Shown here in pieces: positions 11,222 through 22,479 of a stretch of DNA of 64,000 nucleotides. Both the position numbers and the translations under genes were made by a program. The notes beneath the pieces are model-generated. The model ran no database searches. It had not been told where the DNA came from and was given only the letters and a program-made list of their open reading frames with translations. Source of the stretch: Cycas panzhihuaensis (lineage: Eukaryota > Cycadophyta); assembly GCA_023213395.1 (NCBI GenBank), contig CM041465.1, positions 145,893,741-145,957,740 of the forward strand, read 5' to 3'. The first letter of the stretch is position 1; the number at the start of each line of letters is the position of its first letter.

Positions 11222-12000
11222 ATGGAGAGGGTGATGCCTGAAGTCATCTTTAATGGAAATAATTTGAGTGAGTGGAAGGGTAACATGGAGTTGGTTTTAA
11301 TGGTAAATCAACTTTGGGGGATTGCCAAAGATGAGTTGTTTGCTATTCTATTGGATATAAAGGAGTGAACTCATTAAGAGGAGCCTGTTTGCTATTCTAT
11401 TGCTACTAGGCTATTAAAACAGTCTGTAGCACTAGATTAGAGGGGTATAGTTCATAACCTAGATAAACCAAATGAAATTTGAACAAAATTATGTAAGGCA
11501 TTAAAAAATAAGTTATCAAATTGCTATGTTGCTTTGATGATGGGGCTTCTTAATGCAATAGTGGAAGACGAAAGTAACATAAGCGTCTACATGAATAAAA
11601 TAATTGATTTAAGGAACAAATTAGTAGAGATTAAATTTGGTTCAATTGATGATACATTATTATTTGCATTAATTATATTAAAATTACTAGTTGTATTTGA
11701 AACCTTTTAAATCATTTATGCAATGGATGATGTAATGGAAGGTATAACATTTAAGAAATTAAAAGGTCTCATTCTAGCCAAGAATGCCAAGTTGAAGCAC
11801 CATGGTATGCTTGGTGGTTCAAAATCAAATCAAGCCTTGGTTATGAAGATGTACAAGAGAGATGACATTCATGAAGGGAAGTCTACACAAAAATTAGGAG
11901 AAATATCTCAGGAGAAGAAGTTTGTTTGTAAATGTACTTACCACAAGAAAGATGGCTATGAAGCGAAGAACTATAGGTTTAAAAGGCAAGACAAATAAAA
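11222..12000 (+). pseudogene. gag: gag of Copia-C, broken
   Basis: Starts at the ATG at 11222 (MERVMPEVIFNGNNLSEWKG), a typical Copia gag N-terminus with F-x-G-x-N-x-x-x-W. The second part, 11723-11998, has TFKKLKGLILAKNAKL and a ruined zinc knuckle CKCTYHKKDGYEAKNY, in which the second Cys-type ligand is His and the last Cys is Tyr. Stops separate the parts. The upstream ATG at 11150 is in frame, but the 11222 ATG fits the family start better. Confidence 0.82.
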
Positions 12001-12059
12001 AGCAAATAAGGATGAGAAAGGAAATAGTATTATAGTTTATTATACAAAATTATCAAACT

Positions 12060-13080
12060 TGTCATTTGAGTCAAATTAGAGAGGCTACTGGATTTCAGAT
12101 TCAGGAGTGTAGAAATACATTATTTTAAAAAGTACAACTTTGATGCATGGAATGCTAGTCCTAGTGAATTAGAAATTAATTTTGGAGATGCAAGTGTGTT
12201 GCTTGTTGAGGGTTTTAGCATTATTTCACTTACAAGAAATAAATTTAAAGGTGTGTATTACACATCTAAAATAAAGATGAGTCTTCTATCATCCTAACAT
12301 ATATGCAAACAAGGTATGAAAGTTGAACTCTATAAATACATATGCTTAATTAAGTATCTAAAGTAAAATTTCTCTGTCATTGTTACTAAAAAAGTAAGGT
12401 ACAATTTTTAGGTGTTTGAGAAGTTTCAATCCTAGAATCAATCCTATGTCTTTATAGTTGATGTTGATGATGCAAGTAAACTTTGGTATAAACACCTTAG
12501 ATACCTTAATTATAAAATCATAACATTTATGAATCGACTGAAAATGGTGGAAGGATTGCCCTATATTTCTTGTTTAGAAGGTGTATGTACATGAAACATC
12601 ATTACTATCCTTTTGCTTGAGATTATACTTGGAGAGCCAAAGAGAAGTTGGAGCTTGTGCATTATGATTTGATAGGTCCTCTCCTAAACCCTTCAATATC
12701 TAGAATTACTATACTTTTGTGTTTATAAATGATTATGCCAAGAAGGCTTAGGTATATTTCTTAAAGAATAAGTCTGAAATGTTCTAATGATTTCATGAAT
12801 GGAAGATATGTGTTGAGAATGAATGTGAGAAGAAAATAAAAATTTTAAAGAGTGACAATGGAAAGGAATATGATAATAATACTTTTAATCAATTCTATCT
12901 ATATCATTGTATAAACGGAGAATTCATGGTCTTGTATACCCCATAGCAAAATGGTGATGTTAGAAGAAAGAACCATACCATGATGGAAATAATCCTTACA
13001 TCTATATATATGCTTGCATTAATTTAGGCTCGTTATATCATAGAATATTCACATATAACTTGCAGTATTGGGTGTTAGTA
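12060..13080 (+). pseudogene. pol: protease and integrase of Copia-C, broken
   Basis: The protease motif WISDSGV lies near 12090 (cf. W-x-x-DSGAS). The integrase zinc region starts LWYKHLRYLNYKIITFMN near 12481. The core reads FINDYAKKA*VYFLKN near 12725 and ILKSDNGKEYDNNTF near 12842, keeping its Asp. The third catalytic block, QNGDVRRKNH near 12950, has Arg where the catalytic Glu should be. Similarity stops at about 13060-13080, where other DNA begins. Confidence 0.82.
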
Positions 13081-13684
13081 AATATACCTATATCTTACAT
13101 AAAAATTATTATAAATTTTATAAGGGAGATAAATTAATAAATAAAGACACTTAGGCGAACACTTATGAATAGGATATAATTTGCTTAGTTGTTTTAGTCG
13201 CTTATACTAAAATCATCTTCTACATGGACCGAATTATTTCCAGGTTATCGATTAATACAATCATTGTTATCGCTCTCCATAATCTACTACCTTCCTATTT
13301 TAGTCATTTATTCCTCTATCTATTAGTGTATGTCTTTTATCAATTCATTCCTTCTGCATCATTTATTTTATCTTCTAAATTTGTTTCATCATCATCCTCG
13401 CTCATAGTGTATCATTGTCAGACCTTATGTCATCTCATTCCTTCCATCGTCCCCCTGGTCTTCCATTTGATATTTGGTCTTCTTTGTACCTTCATCCATT
13501 CATCGCTCATATCATCTACATTACATATATGTAGTATATAATATACTTGGTAAAATATTTAATTATTGTGTTGTATTATACATAGTGATCGATTTAATAT
13601 CTTCATGCCATATCATGCAAATTGTTCGTATTAATATAGTTTACGAATATAACAATATTGTATAAATATCATACATAACATACA

Positions 13685-13722
<38 letters not shown>

Positions 13723-13730
13723 TTCAAATA
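13081..13730. other. Unassigned stretch ending in a 33-A run
   Basis: No similarity to Copia or Gypsy coding could be read. Positions 13686-13718 are 33 consecutive A, as at the tail of a retroposed sequence, but I found no LINE coding region, tRNA-like A and B boxes or flanking duplication. The frame at 13224-13541 is open for 105 codons, but it is low-complexity hydrophobic, matches nothing I know and is probably chance. Confidence 0.4.
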
Positions 13731-14009
13731 AGTTTTCATTCATTTATATAGTTACATTTTTAATCTATTAATTGTCACCTTTAATAAGGTCAAATATGAT
13801 ATTTAGTTATCAATATTTATTTATATTTCATAAGTTATTAATTTTATTTTGTCACTCATACTCTTTAATAGTCAAATTGATCTTTTTACTATTAACTTAT
13901 AAGTACTCTAATATAATCTTTTAAAGATGGGGCACACCATCAATTAAAAGAAGTGTTATAATTGATTAACATCAATTTCATAGCTACTTACAATTACAAT
14001 CTAACAAAT

Positions 14010-15170
14010 ACTAAATTATAAATTATGGAAGCAAATCGATGGAATCACACTTATAATATTATTAAGGTGATGAACACTAAAGAAATGAAAGACAACTAAG
14101 TTCAAAAAGATATTGTAAAACCTATTACTTAAGCAGTCCATAAAGTAGTTTCAATATCAAATACTCTCTTAAACCATACTTTACATCATATTTTAGGCAA
14201 ATTGACAATCATGGCAATGAGAAAATGGAAGACATGATTGTCCTAAATTTTGAAGATGAAGCGATGAGTTGTTAGTCATATATTAGAAATCACACCACAA
14301 AAAATCATTCAGGTCCTGAGACTACTTAAATTAATTTTAAAAATAAAGCTATCAAGAAATATCTTAAGGACTACCAAAATATAACTCTCGATGAATAGAA
14401 GATAGTGGATTCTTAAGCATATTTTAATTATTTACAAACAATACAATCATAGGAAAAGAAAAGTTTAGAAAAAATTACAATCCAACTTTTTAATATTGAG
14501 CAAAAATCACATGAGCCAAAAGTATAGATTCAATAGATGAAAAATTATTTTCGTCTAGTGGAAATTGAGCCAACAGAACAAGTTGCCTTATCTACCTTAC
14601 ACATGGATGGAATAACATACGAATGGTGGTAATGTCTTGAATGTACTACATTTTAAAATTAATTACCAACCTGGAAAGAACTTGTCTATTTATCTATTGA
14701 ATGATTTAAATCAATAACTAACCATGATTACTATTGTGATTTACAAAAGTTAAAATAAACTGGATCTATAGAAGAATATAACATAGGTTTTATGAAGTTA
14801 AGATATGTATTAGAAGATATTTTGACCCATAAACTTATTCAACTATACATTGATAGTCTGATAACAGAAATCTAAGTCGATGTTAAGATCCAAGAACCAA
14901 AAGATTTTAACAAAGTAATACAATTAGCTGGAATACATGGAGATAAGCTCAATGCATTATGTAAAACTAATTCAAATCACTATATTCTTCCACCTATTTA
15001 GAATAATCTATTACTAAGTACTCAGCATAAACCATCATCGATCAATTTGAATCGACATATCTAACCAATCATTCAAAAGACAAGAACAAAATAAGATGAG
15101 TTAAGGAAAAAAGGTCTATGCTTTAGATGTGAAGAGAAGTGGGGTCTTGGGCATAAATGTCAATAGAACT
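14010..15170 (+). pseudogene. gag: Gy3 gag, broken
   Basis: A Ty3/Gypsy gag core is readable with scattered stops: YFRLVEIEPTEQVALSTLHM near 14550, then DGITYEWW, and GSIEEYNIGFMKLRYVLED near 14763. These match the retrotransposon gag pattern (YF-x-x-x-x-I-x-x-x-x-x-V-x-x-x-x-x-H-x-x-G-x-x-x-x-W-W). The zinc knuckle at about 15118-15164 reads LCFRCEEKWGLGHKC, with all four ligands present. Stops fall mostly at former Gln and Trp codons. Confidence 0.82.
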
Positions 15171-15299
15171 AATTATATACAATTAGATTATTACTTGACG
15201 ATAATATTTATGAAGAAGAGCAAGAACAAGGGTTAGAAAATAATCAAGGGGATTGTCATAACTATGAACATCAGGGAAGTTACTGTAATCTTGAGGTTA

Positions 15300-16028
15300 A
15301 CAACCAAAAATGTCATTATCATCTATGAGTAGTTTCACTCAACCAAATACATTAAAACTTCAAGGATTTATCAAAAATCAAATCATTACAATCTTAGTAG
15401 ATTTAGGTAGTACTAATAGTTTTATTGATCGGAGCCGTACTCAATAACTAATGTTATTTCCATTAAGGACTCCTCATTTCCAAGTAAGAGTTAGAGGAGG
15501 ATACATAATATTAGGCTAAGGCGTAGTAGAGAACTTTAATCTCATAGTAAGTAATATCAGTATTATAGAAGACTTTGACATCATTAATATATGAGGTATA
15601 GATATTGTGTTCGGTAGTCAATGGCTCAGTACACTTAGAACTTTTGAGATGAATCTAGACGAGCAATTTATACGATTTAAGAAAGAAGGAAGAATCATCA
15701 CACTTTTAGGAAAAAAATTGACAAAACAAAAAATGATATAACATAAATATATAGATGAAGAAATAGGAAAGCATCATTAAGATATAAAAGCTCAAAATTT
15801 CATGTTCTGGGTAGAAGTTAAACTAATAACTAAAAGAGCTAAAATATGCAAAATATCCCAAAAACATAAAAAACATTGTTAAAGACTTCAAGCACAATTA
15901 TCTTCTAATAAAAGTCTACAATATCCAAATAATATCCTAATGGACACTAATTCAACAAATGATAACCTTCATTTCAAGGATTGTAATCATTCGACTATGT
16001 TTCATGGGTGAAACATCTTAAGGGGGAG
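15300..16028 (+). pseudogene. pol: Gy3 protease, followed directly by the element end
   Basis: The aspartic protease is readable as ILVDLGSTNSFIDRS near 15391 (the usual DSGST reads DLGST), then IDIVFGSQWLSTLRTF near 15598, the conserved GxQWL end. No RT, RNase H or integrase follows. The frame runs into DCNHSTMFHG and the polypurine tract TTAAGGGGGAGGAAT (16018-16032). The element therefore seems to have been a gag-protease derivative, or it lost pol by internal deletion. Confidence 0.75.
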
Positions 16029-16029
16029 G

Positions 16030-16272
16030 AATTATTACGAATCTCTTTAAGGCTAATTAATTAAATTATTAAGTGATTGGGCACTTTTGAATAGTTACAA
16101 CCTTTCATGGACATGCCTATTCTATACATATAAATATGTGCTCAAATGTAATATTGATCATCACTTATTCTTTTATCAATCAATTATTTGGTTAATTGAT
16201 TATTAATATATTTCTGTATGTGTGTATGCTTTCATTGGCTCTCTAAAACTTAAAATCTATCTTCAGTTACAT
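16030..16272 (+). repeat. Probable 3' LTR of Gy3
   Basis: Begins after the polypurine tract with TTATTACGAATCTC, like many chromovirus LTRs (GGGGGAG then TTACGA). It contains TATACATATAAATATG (about 16112-16128) as a TATA candidate and ends around CAGTTACA. I could not find the matching 5' copy at 13730-14010, so the boundaries are tentative. Confidence 0.45.
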
Positions 16273-16275
16273 AAT

Positions 16276-16425
16276 AGGTTTGTAACATATTCTGATCAAA
16301 ATAAAGCTTGTAGACTATGGGATCTGTAGGGGAGAAAATTTATGATTAGTTGGCACATAAAATTTACCAAGTCTATGATGTATCATGCTAAAAAGACGTT
16401 GTCTGAATAATCATCTTACTCCCCC
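16276..16425 (+). pseudogene. Orphan Copia integrase-end fragment
   Basis: In one frame it reads VTYSDQNKACRLWDL, a stop, then KFMISWHIKFTKSMMYH. This matches the Copia integrase tail (VGYSxxxKxYRLWDPxxxKxxISRDVxFxES). Its position and plus orientation would fit the missing middle of Copia-C (between 13080 and 28280), but that cannot be proved. It ends at the C-rich junction with Copia-B. Confidence 0.6.
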
Positions 16426-16435
16426 CGGCCCCCCC

Positions 16436-17224
16436 TTATTCTTGCGTTATCTCTAGTCCTAAATAATAGTTTAAGAGACCCAAATCTATCATTTCAAACC
16501 TTTTTTGAAGTTCTTCTTTTATGTTTTTTATTGATTCTTTGTTGTTTCCATTAAGAATCATGTCATCTACATAGACAATAATTAATGTGAGTAGCCCATC
16601 TCTTTTCTTTGTGTATAAACTTGAGTCTAAATCATTTCTTTGAAACCCATTTTGGCACAAGTGTTAATCTAATTTTGCATACCAAGCTTGAGAAGCTTAC
16701 TTTAGCCCATATAAAGCCTTCTTTAGCTTACATACTAGATGCTCTTGTCATTCTTTTACGTATCCTTTAGGTTTTTCCATGTAAACATCCTCTTCAAGTT
16801 CTCCATTCAACAAAGCACTTTTTACATCAAGCTAAAAATTTTTCCATTTAGTTATGGCTGCTAAGGCAATGATTGTCCTTACCATGTTCATCTTGGCCAC
16901 TGGTGAGAAGATTTCTTCAAAATCTATGCTAGGTATTTATGTATACCCTTTTGATATAAGTCGAGCTTTGTATTTTTTGACTTCACCATTTGCTCCTTCA
17001 TTGACTTTGTAGATCCACTTGCAGTTGACCGTAGGCTTGTTTAGAGGCAGATTTACTAAATCCCATGTTGATTTTTGACTATTGAGTCCATTTTACAATC
17101 TATTGTAGATATCCATTCTGACATATGTCTGTCTTCTTAAAAAGATTGTGGTTCTATTCTGCTTAAAAGTGCCTTTGGTTTTTGGCTTCTAGTTTTATGT
17201 TCGAATACTTCTCCTTTCGCTTCT
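16436..17224 (-). pseudogene. pol: Reverse transcriptase of Copia-B, 3'-truncated
   Basis: The last 74 codons before truncation contain the intact active site YVDDMIL (codons at about 16553-16573) and end LNYYLGLEITQE, closely matching Copia-A LNYYLGIEIEQ. Upstream, the usual Copia RT blocks (VDLKSALLNGELEEDVYM-like, KWIYKVN-like) are readable on the minus strand from about 17070 down, with stops and frameshifts. Confidence 0.85.
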
Positions 17225-18541
17225 TCAATTGTTTTGATGACCTATTTTGGTAATTTCTTCTCTTCTTTTAAGTTCTACCACTTCTTCTGGTTGATTTGTA
17301 GATGTATCTTCTCCCTCATTTGTGTGAGAGACTAGTTCTTCTGATGTATCGTCTTCAGTGATGGCTTTTGGACTTTCTTTCAATGTGTCCTCAAGTTCTG
17401 CCTTCTTGGTTTCTGCTTTGATTATTTGAATATGAGACTTTGTCTTTTGATTATCTTCTTCATTAAAGATAACATCTCTACTTACATAAATCCTATTTAT
17501 TTTGGGATCTATGCATTTGTAAGCCTTTGAATTTTTACTATATGCTATCATAATACATTCTATACATTTTACATCAAGTTTTGATATTTTTTGATCAGGC
17601 ACATGAATAAAAGCTTGACTACTAAAGATTTTAAGAGCACCAACATTGGGTTTTGTACCTGACTATGTTTCTTTAGGAGTGATATCTTCAAAGGCTTTTG
17701 TTGGACTGTAATTTATCAAGTAGCAAGTGGTGTTAATGGCTTCAGCCTAATATGATTTTGGAAGTTGTTTTCTGTGCATCATGCTGCATGCTATCTCCAT
17801 TAGAGTTCTATTTTTTTTTTCTGCAACCCCATTGGATTGGGGAGTGTAGGGCATTATAAATTGTTTACATATCTAATTCTGTTTACAAAAGCTCAAGAAT
17901 TCTTTTGAGATGTATTCACCACCCCCATCCGACCTGATGCATTTTATCTTTGATTCTGATTCTAGTTCTACTTTTGCTTTGAATTACTTAAAAGCTCCAA
18001 ATACTTCTAACTTATTGTGAAGAAAGTAAACCCATACCTTTCATGTATAATCATCAATGAAGGTAAGAAAACATATACAACCATTAATTGACAGTGGTAT
18101 AAGAGGACCATAGAGATCTGTATGGATTAATTCCAATCTAGATTGAGTTTGCCATTCACTTTCTTTGAAGGGAAGTCGATGCTGTTTCTCAAATTGGCAA
18201 CTATTGTAGAAAAACTCATCAAATGAGAAGTGAGGCAAACCATTCAGAATTTTTAATTTTTCCATCAATTTCAGAGTGTTCATTGGAAGATGTCCATACT
18301 GCAAATGCCACATTTTATTATCAGATTTTACAATAGTACACACTTTCAAGTTTGGGGATACAGGATCTGTAATGAGTTTGTATAAGCCTTCATTTCTTAC
18401 TTCTTTGGCTATTAGGTTCCCATTGTTTTTTATATCTAAAATATGACAAAAACCTTCTTCATCAAATACAGTTCTAAGTTTCTTTTTATCGAGTTGTGAT
18501 ACTGATAGAAGATTTATTTTCAAGTCAAGAACTGGTAACAC
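17225..18541 (-). pseudogene. pol: Integrase of Copia-B, DDE residues intact
   Basis: The pre-integrase zinc region reads MWHLQYGHLPMNTLKLMEKL with a downstream SCQFEKQHRLPF (18180-18330). The core shows IHTDLYGPL (about 18115, first Asp), FLTFIDDYT, IRSDGGGEY (about 17910, second Asp) and SNGVAEKKNRT (about 17825, Glu). The tail carries IAYSKNSKAYKCIDPK and SRDVIFNEE (17460-17560). The frame is split by a few stops and shifts, but all three catalytic residues survive, unlike Copia-A. Confidence 0.87.
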
Positions 18542-19692
18542 ATTTCCAATTTTTTTTTACATTTCGATGTAGATTAATTACAATGGTACCTACCCCTTTT
18601 ATTGTAAGTGGGTACTTGTCTCCTAGCTCAACTATTTTGTCTGAGTTATATGGTGTCAATATTTTAAACCAATCTTTATGATTGATCATGTTCCTTGATG
18701 CTCTTGAATTTATGTACCACGTGTCTTCTTCTTTAAATCTGGCTAACAATTCTACTACAAAGGCTGTTTCTTCTTCTTTTTCTTCTTTAGTTTTTTCTTT
18801 GCTATAGTTGCCAACGGGTTGCTTCCCTCTCTGGATGTCTACCCTTTTTTTGTGGACATTGATATCGGTAATGTCCTGACTGACCATAATGACAACATAT
18901 ATCGAAGGCTCTACATGTACTAGCAAAGTGTCTAGGCTTACCGCATTTGAAACAAAATCTGTTATCTCTGTTACATCCATGTCCTCTGTAATCCTGCTAA
19001 TGACCAGGATTTGGGCTTCTGGATTCTAGAGTACGTCCCCTTCTTTGCATTTGATTATGTCCTCAAGATCCAAAAGAGAGTCTAGAGGCGAATGCTTCCT
19101 CCAGTTCTGATGATTCTTCATATCATCTATTTCTCTGTTCCTGTCTTAACAGTAAACCAATTAAATCATCAAGAGTTATGGAGTCAATTTGATTATCGTT
19201 TGTTATAGAATTGATGGTGACATCAAAGGACTTTGGAAATTTGTTGGCCACTATTTTAACCAAGGCATTTTTTGTAATATCATCACTTGCACTTAAGAGA
19301 TTATTTCTGAGTGAAATAACTCTGTGCATAAACTCATTCATTGTATCATTTTCTTTCACATGTAATATGTACAATTCTTCCTTTAGAGTTATTATCCTAG
19401 CTTTATTTTTCTGCCAAAAAAGATTTTAAAAATATTTCCAAATTACTGATGTAGAATTCAACCTTTCCACATAAATGACAAGTGGATATGAAATTGAGAG
19501 CTTTAAGGTGATTACTCCTAAGTTGTCCCTTTCCAGCTAGTCAGCTAATTCAGTGCTTATATCAGCGGGTTTGATTTCAAACCCATTTGTAATTTTTTAG
19601 GTATTTTTAGCCCTTAAGAGAAAGACACCATGAAAAACATAATTAAGTGTATTAAATGCTGCTTGTCTATATAGCGGTATGAAATTTTGCAT
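18542..19692 (-). pseudogene. gag: gag and protease of Copia-B, two zinc knuckles
   Basis: Read from a likely ATG at about 19692 (MQNFIPLYRQAAFN), through NKARIITLKEELYILHV to LLRQEQRNR. Two knuckles lie at about 18855-18965: CFKCGKPRHFASTC, intact CCHC, and CCHYGQSGHYRYQC, in which the second ligand is Tyr. The protease active site near 18700 reads YINSRAS, so the catalytic Asp is Asn and the next Gly is Arg, as also in Copia-A. LVELGDKYPL-type sequence follows. Confidence 0.85.
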
Positions 19693-20298
19693 GGTACTAA
19701 AATTATACAGAATAGAAAAAGAATGGTCTCAAAATCAAGAACTCAAAAAACGGGTATTCAGATTTATAAGTATTTTCTTGAGATTTGATCTCAATTGAAA
19801 GTTATGGCAGAAATTAGGCAAGAACTTGTGTGGCTAGGGTTTTCATGATTTAGGGAAAATTTCCACAAAAAACAGTGATAATTCTTGCAAGATTGGCCTC
19901 AACACTTTCAAAATCAACTAAAGAAGGATTTCAGATAGATAAATACTAGATTTTTGATCAGATTTCTCAGAAAAATGAGAGGAAAACCTCTAAATCTGCT
20001 CACATGAGAAAAGAGGTTGAAAGACCCTCAAAACAACCTTAGATCGAGATGATGTTAAAGTGAAAAATGATGAGGATCCTAAGATCTACAATATGGGAAA
20101 GTTTGAAGTGATTATGAGAACTCTAAATTTTGAGGTCCGTATGACTGTATGAATCCGTATAGACTGATATGCCTTATCTTCAGTGAGCCTGGAACTTGTA
20201 TTTTCCTTTGTCTTGCTGTAAAGCCTTTTCCTTTATTCTATAAAAGATCACACTCTCCAGAATCTAAAAGAACCCTTTCTCAGTCAGGCAGGGTGACC

Positions 20299-20311
20299 TG
20301 CTCTGATACTA
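20299..20311 (-). promoter_or_regulatory. Primer-binding site of Copia-B
   Basis: On the minus strand, TAGTATCAGAGCA follows the LTR end AACA. It differs by one base from TGGTATCAGAGCA, complementary to the initiator tRNA-Met 3' end. This is the clearest Copia primer site in the window. Confidence 0.88.
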
Positions 20312-20543
20312 TGTTAAAATCAGGCAGAGCGATCTCTTTAACAATTCAGAAAGATGACTTTAGATTCATTTGGAGACTATGTATCTATAAATACAAGATG
20401 GTACCATGACTGTTACAAAGAGTGAGAAGTAACTGACAATTTTGGAGATGACAAGTGTCACAAGTTGTGATGTCAATTGCTTTAGTAAGGGTGTGCACAT
20501 TACCTTTTCAATTGTCCTAGAGATAATACATTACATTCTAGCA
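20312..20543 (-). repeat. 5' LTR of Copia-B
   Basis: On the minus strand it starts TGCTAGAATGTAATG and ends ATTTTAACA before the primer site. The length (232 bp) and start resemble the Copia-A LTR (TGTTGGAGTATAATG). The minus-strand TATTTATAGATAC (about 20386-20398) is the probable TATA box. No 3' partner survives. Confidence 0.8.
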
Positions 20544-20689
20544 TTGAAAATTTCATTTCTAAGAACTTTCTCATATAAATCTTGCAACACAACTACTAGC
20601 AAAATCTTATGGTACATAAAATACATAAGTATAGAATTGGAAAACTGAAACAATAGCATAATATCAATAGTAACAAGCAAACAGAAAGA

Positions 20690-22300
20690 GGAGGTTAAGG
20701 AGGAAGAAGAAGAAGTTCATAACTTCCCTCCTGAATATTCAGAGGTAACTTATAAAAATTGGGAGATAGAAGACATACTTGCATACAAAATAGACAAGGG
20801 AAAGAAGGTACAATTTAAGGATTTAAAAATAAAAAAAAAAAGCGAGGGAGGTAGGGGGGAGGGATGAAGAGAACCTAAGGAATATAACAATCAAAGGCTA
20901 TTGGGACGAGCAAATAATAGATCAAACACAAGCATTATTTGAAGAATTCAATGATGTATTGTCATAGTCTTACGAAGGCCTAAAGGACATTCCTCTTGAG
21001 ACAAGGATGCACCACATAGATCTCATTAAGGTTGCTAAATTGTTCAAACAAAGACCTTATCGGATGAACCCAAGGTATAAGTAGAAAGTAAAGGTAGAAA
21101 TCGATAAGATGTTGGAAGCCAAGTATATTTACGAAATTGAGTATAATGATTGGGTCAATCTAATGGTGGTATTCTAAAAAAAGAATGGAAAGATTCGAGT
21201 TTTGTGTTGACTATTGCCATCTCAACAAAGTGACTAAGAAAGATCCCTTTTCCATCCCTTTTATAGAGGATGTGTTGGCAATGGTAGGAGGTAATGAGAT
21301 GTACTCCTTTACGGATGGGTTCAACTGCTATGATTAGGTGCAAATTGTACCACAAGATTAATCAAGGACTACATTCGAAACTGAATGGGGTACTTACGCA
21401 TACAAAATAATGCCACTTAGATTTACAAATACCCTAACCACTTTCCAACATATAGTCCTTAACATCTTTCTAAAAATGATTGGTGAAAAGGTAGTGGTCT
21501 TTCTTGATAATTGGATATTATATATAAATTAAGAACCATTTGGAGAATCTTCAAGAAATGTTATACAGATGTTGAGAAAATAAGTTATGACTTAATCTAA
21601 AGAAGTGTACTTTTATGGTACCATTCAAAAGTTTATTAGGACATATCTTTAGCAAGGAAGACTTGCTAATCGATCTTGCCAAAATGTTGACAATATTAAA
21701 CTTTCCTATTCCATTCACCATGAAACAATAAATTTTTTTTTTTTGGATTGACAGGATAGTATCGAAGATTTATCAAGGAACATACCTTTATTTTTGGACC
21801 TTTGGAAGAGTTTCTTAAAAAATATATTGATTAGGAAAGGAAAATGGAGCAACAAAAAGCATTTGAAGCTTTGAAAAGAGCAATTGCGATAACACCAATC
21901 CAAAGGTTTCTCAATTGGAATAAAATGTTTTATGTCTACATCAACGCCTCACAATTTGTAACTGAATGTGTGTTGGCCCAACTTGGTGAGAAAAATATTG
22001 ATCATTCGATAACATTTTCTAGTAGGAAACTGACTTGAGTAGAGTAGAATTACACAGTAATATAGAGGGTAGGATTTGGGGGATGGTTTACTCATTACAA
22101 AAGTTTTGACACTATCTTCTATCAAATTTGTTTATATTTTACGTTGACTATCAAACACTGCTATATTTGATTAATAAACCACTTCTACAAGGGAGGATTA
22201 ACATATGGCTTATGTTGTTTCAAGACATTTAAGATTATAGTAAAACTTGGAAAAGCTCATGTAATATAAGATCAACTATCTAGAGTTAATAATGGAGAAA
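20690..22300 (+). pseudogene. pol: Gy4: Gypsy RT and RNase H, broken
   Basis: Ty3/Gypsy pol without a preceding gag. From about 20900 it reads YWDEQIIDQTQALFEEFNDV, then PYRMNPRYK near 21058 and EIDKMLEAKYIYEIE, followed by shifted KDPFSIPFIEDVLAMVGG and YSFTDGFNCYD. The RT active site reads VVFLDNW near 21499, where FLDDW is expected, so the second Asp has become Asn. RNase H is at 21844-22038 (KAFEALKRAIAITPI, then VYINASQF in place of an Asp-containing block). It shares layout and motifs with Gy7, so it is the same family. Confidence 0.85.
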
Positions 22301-22479
22301 AAGCAACGAGAGTTGCTAATGACTTCTTACATACCTACTTGTTTAGAATTGATGTAATTATGGTAAAATGGTATGAGGGAATACCAAAAATACTTATCAA
22401 CTGAAGAGTTGCCATGAGGATTGGAAAATGCAGAAAAAAGACATAGTGAAAAATGCAGAGCCCACCAACTCATACAAGG

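Larger units (their letters stand above)
16436..20543 (-). mobile_element. Copia-B: truncated Ty1/Copia element, minus strand
   Basis: Same family as Copia-A, reversed. It has a 5' LTR (20312-20543), primer-binding site, gag, protease, integrase and the first part of RT, then stops abruptly in RT at 16436 next to the C/G tract CCCCCCGGCCCCCCC (16423-16437). RNase H and the 3' LTR are missing. Its integrase catalytic residues are intact, so it is less decayed than Copia-A. Confidence 0.88.

Noticed and set aside
13224-13541. 105-codon hydrophobic plus-strand frame
   Set aside because: Low-complexity, Ser/Leu/Phe-rich sequence with no motif or neighbouring gene logic; probably chance.
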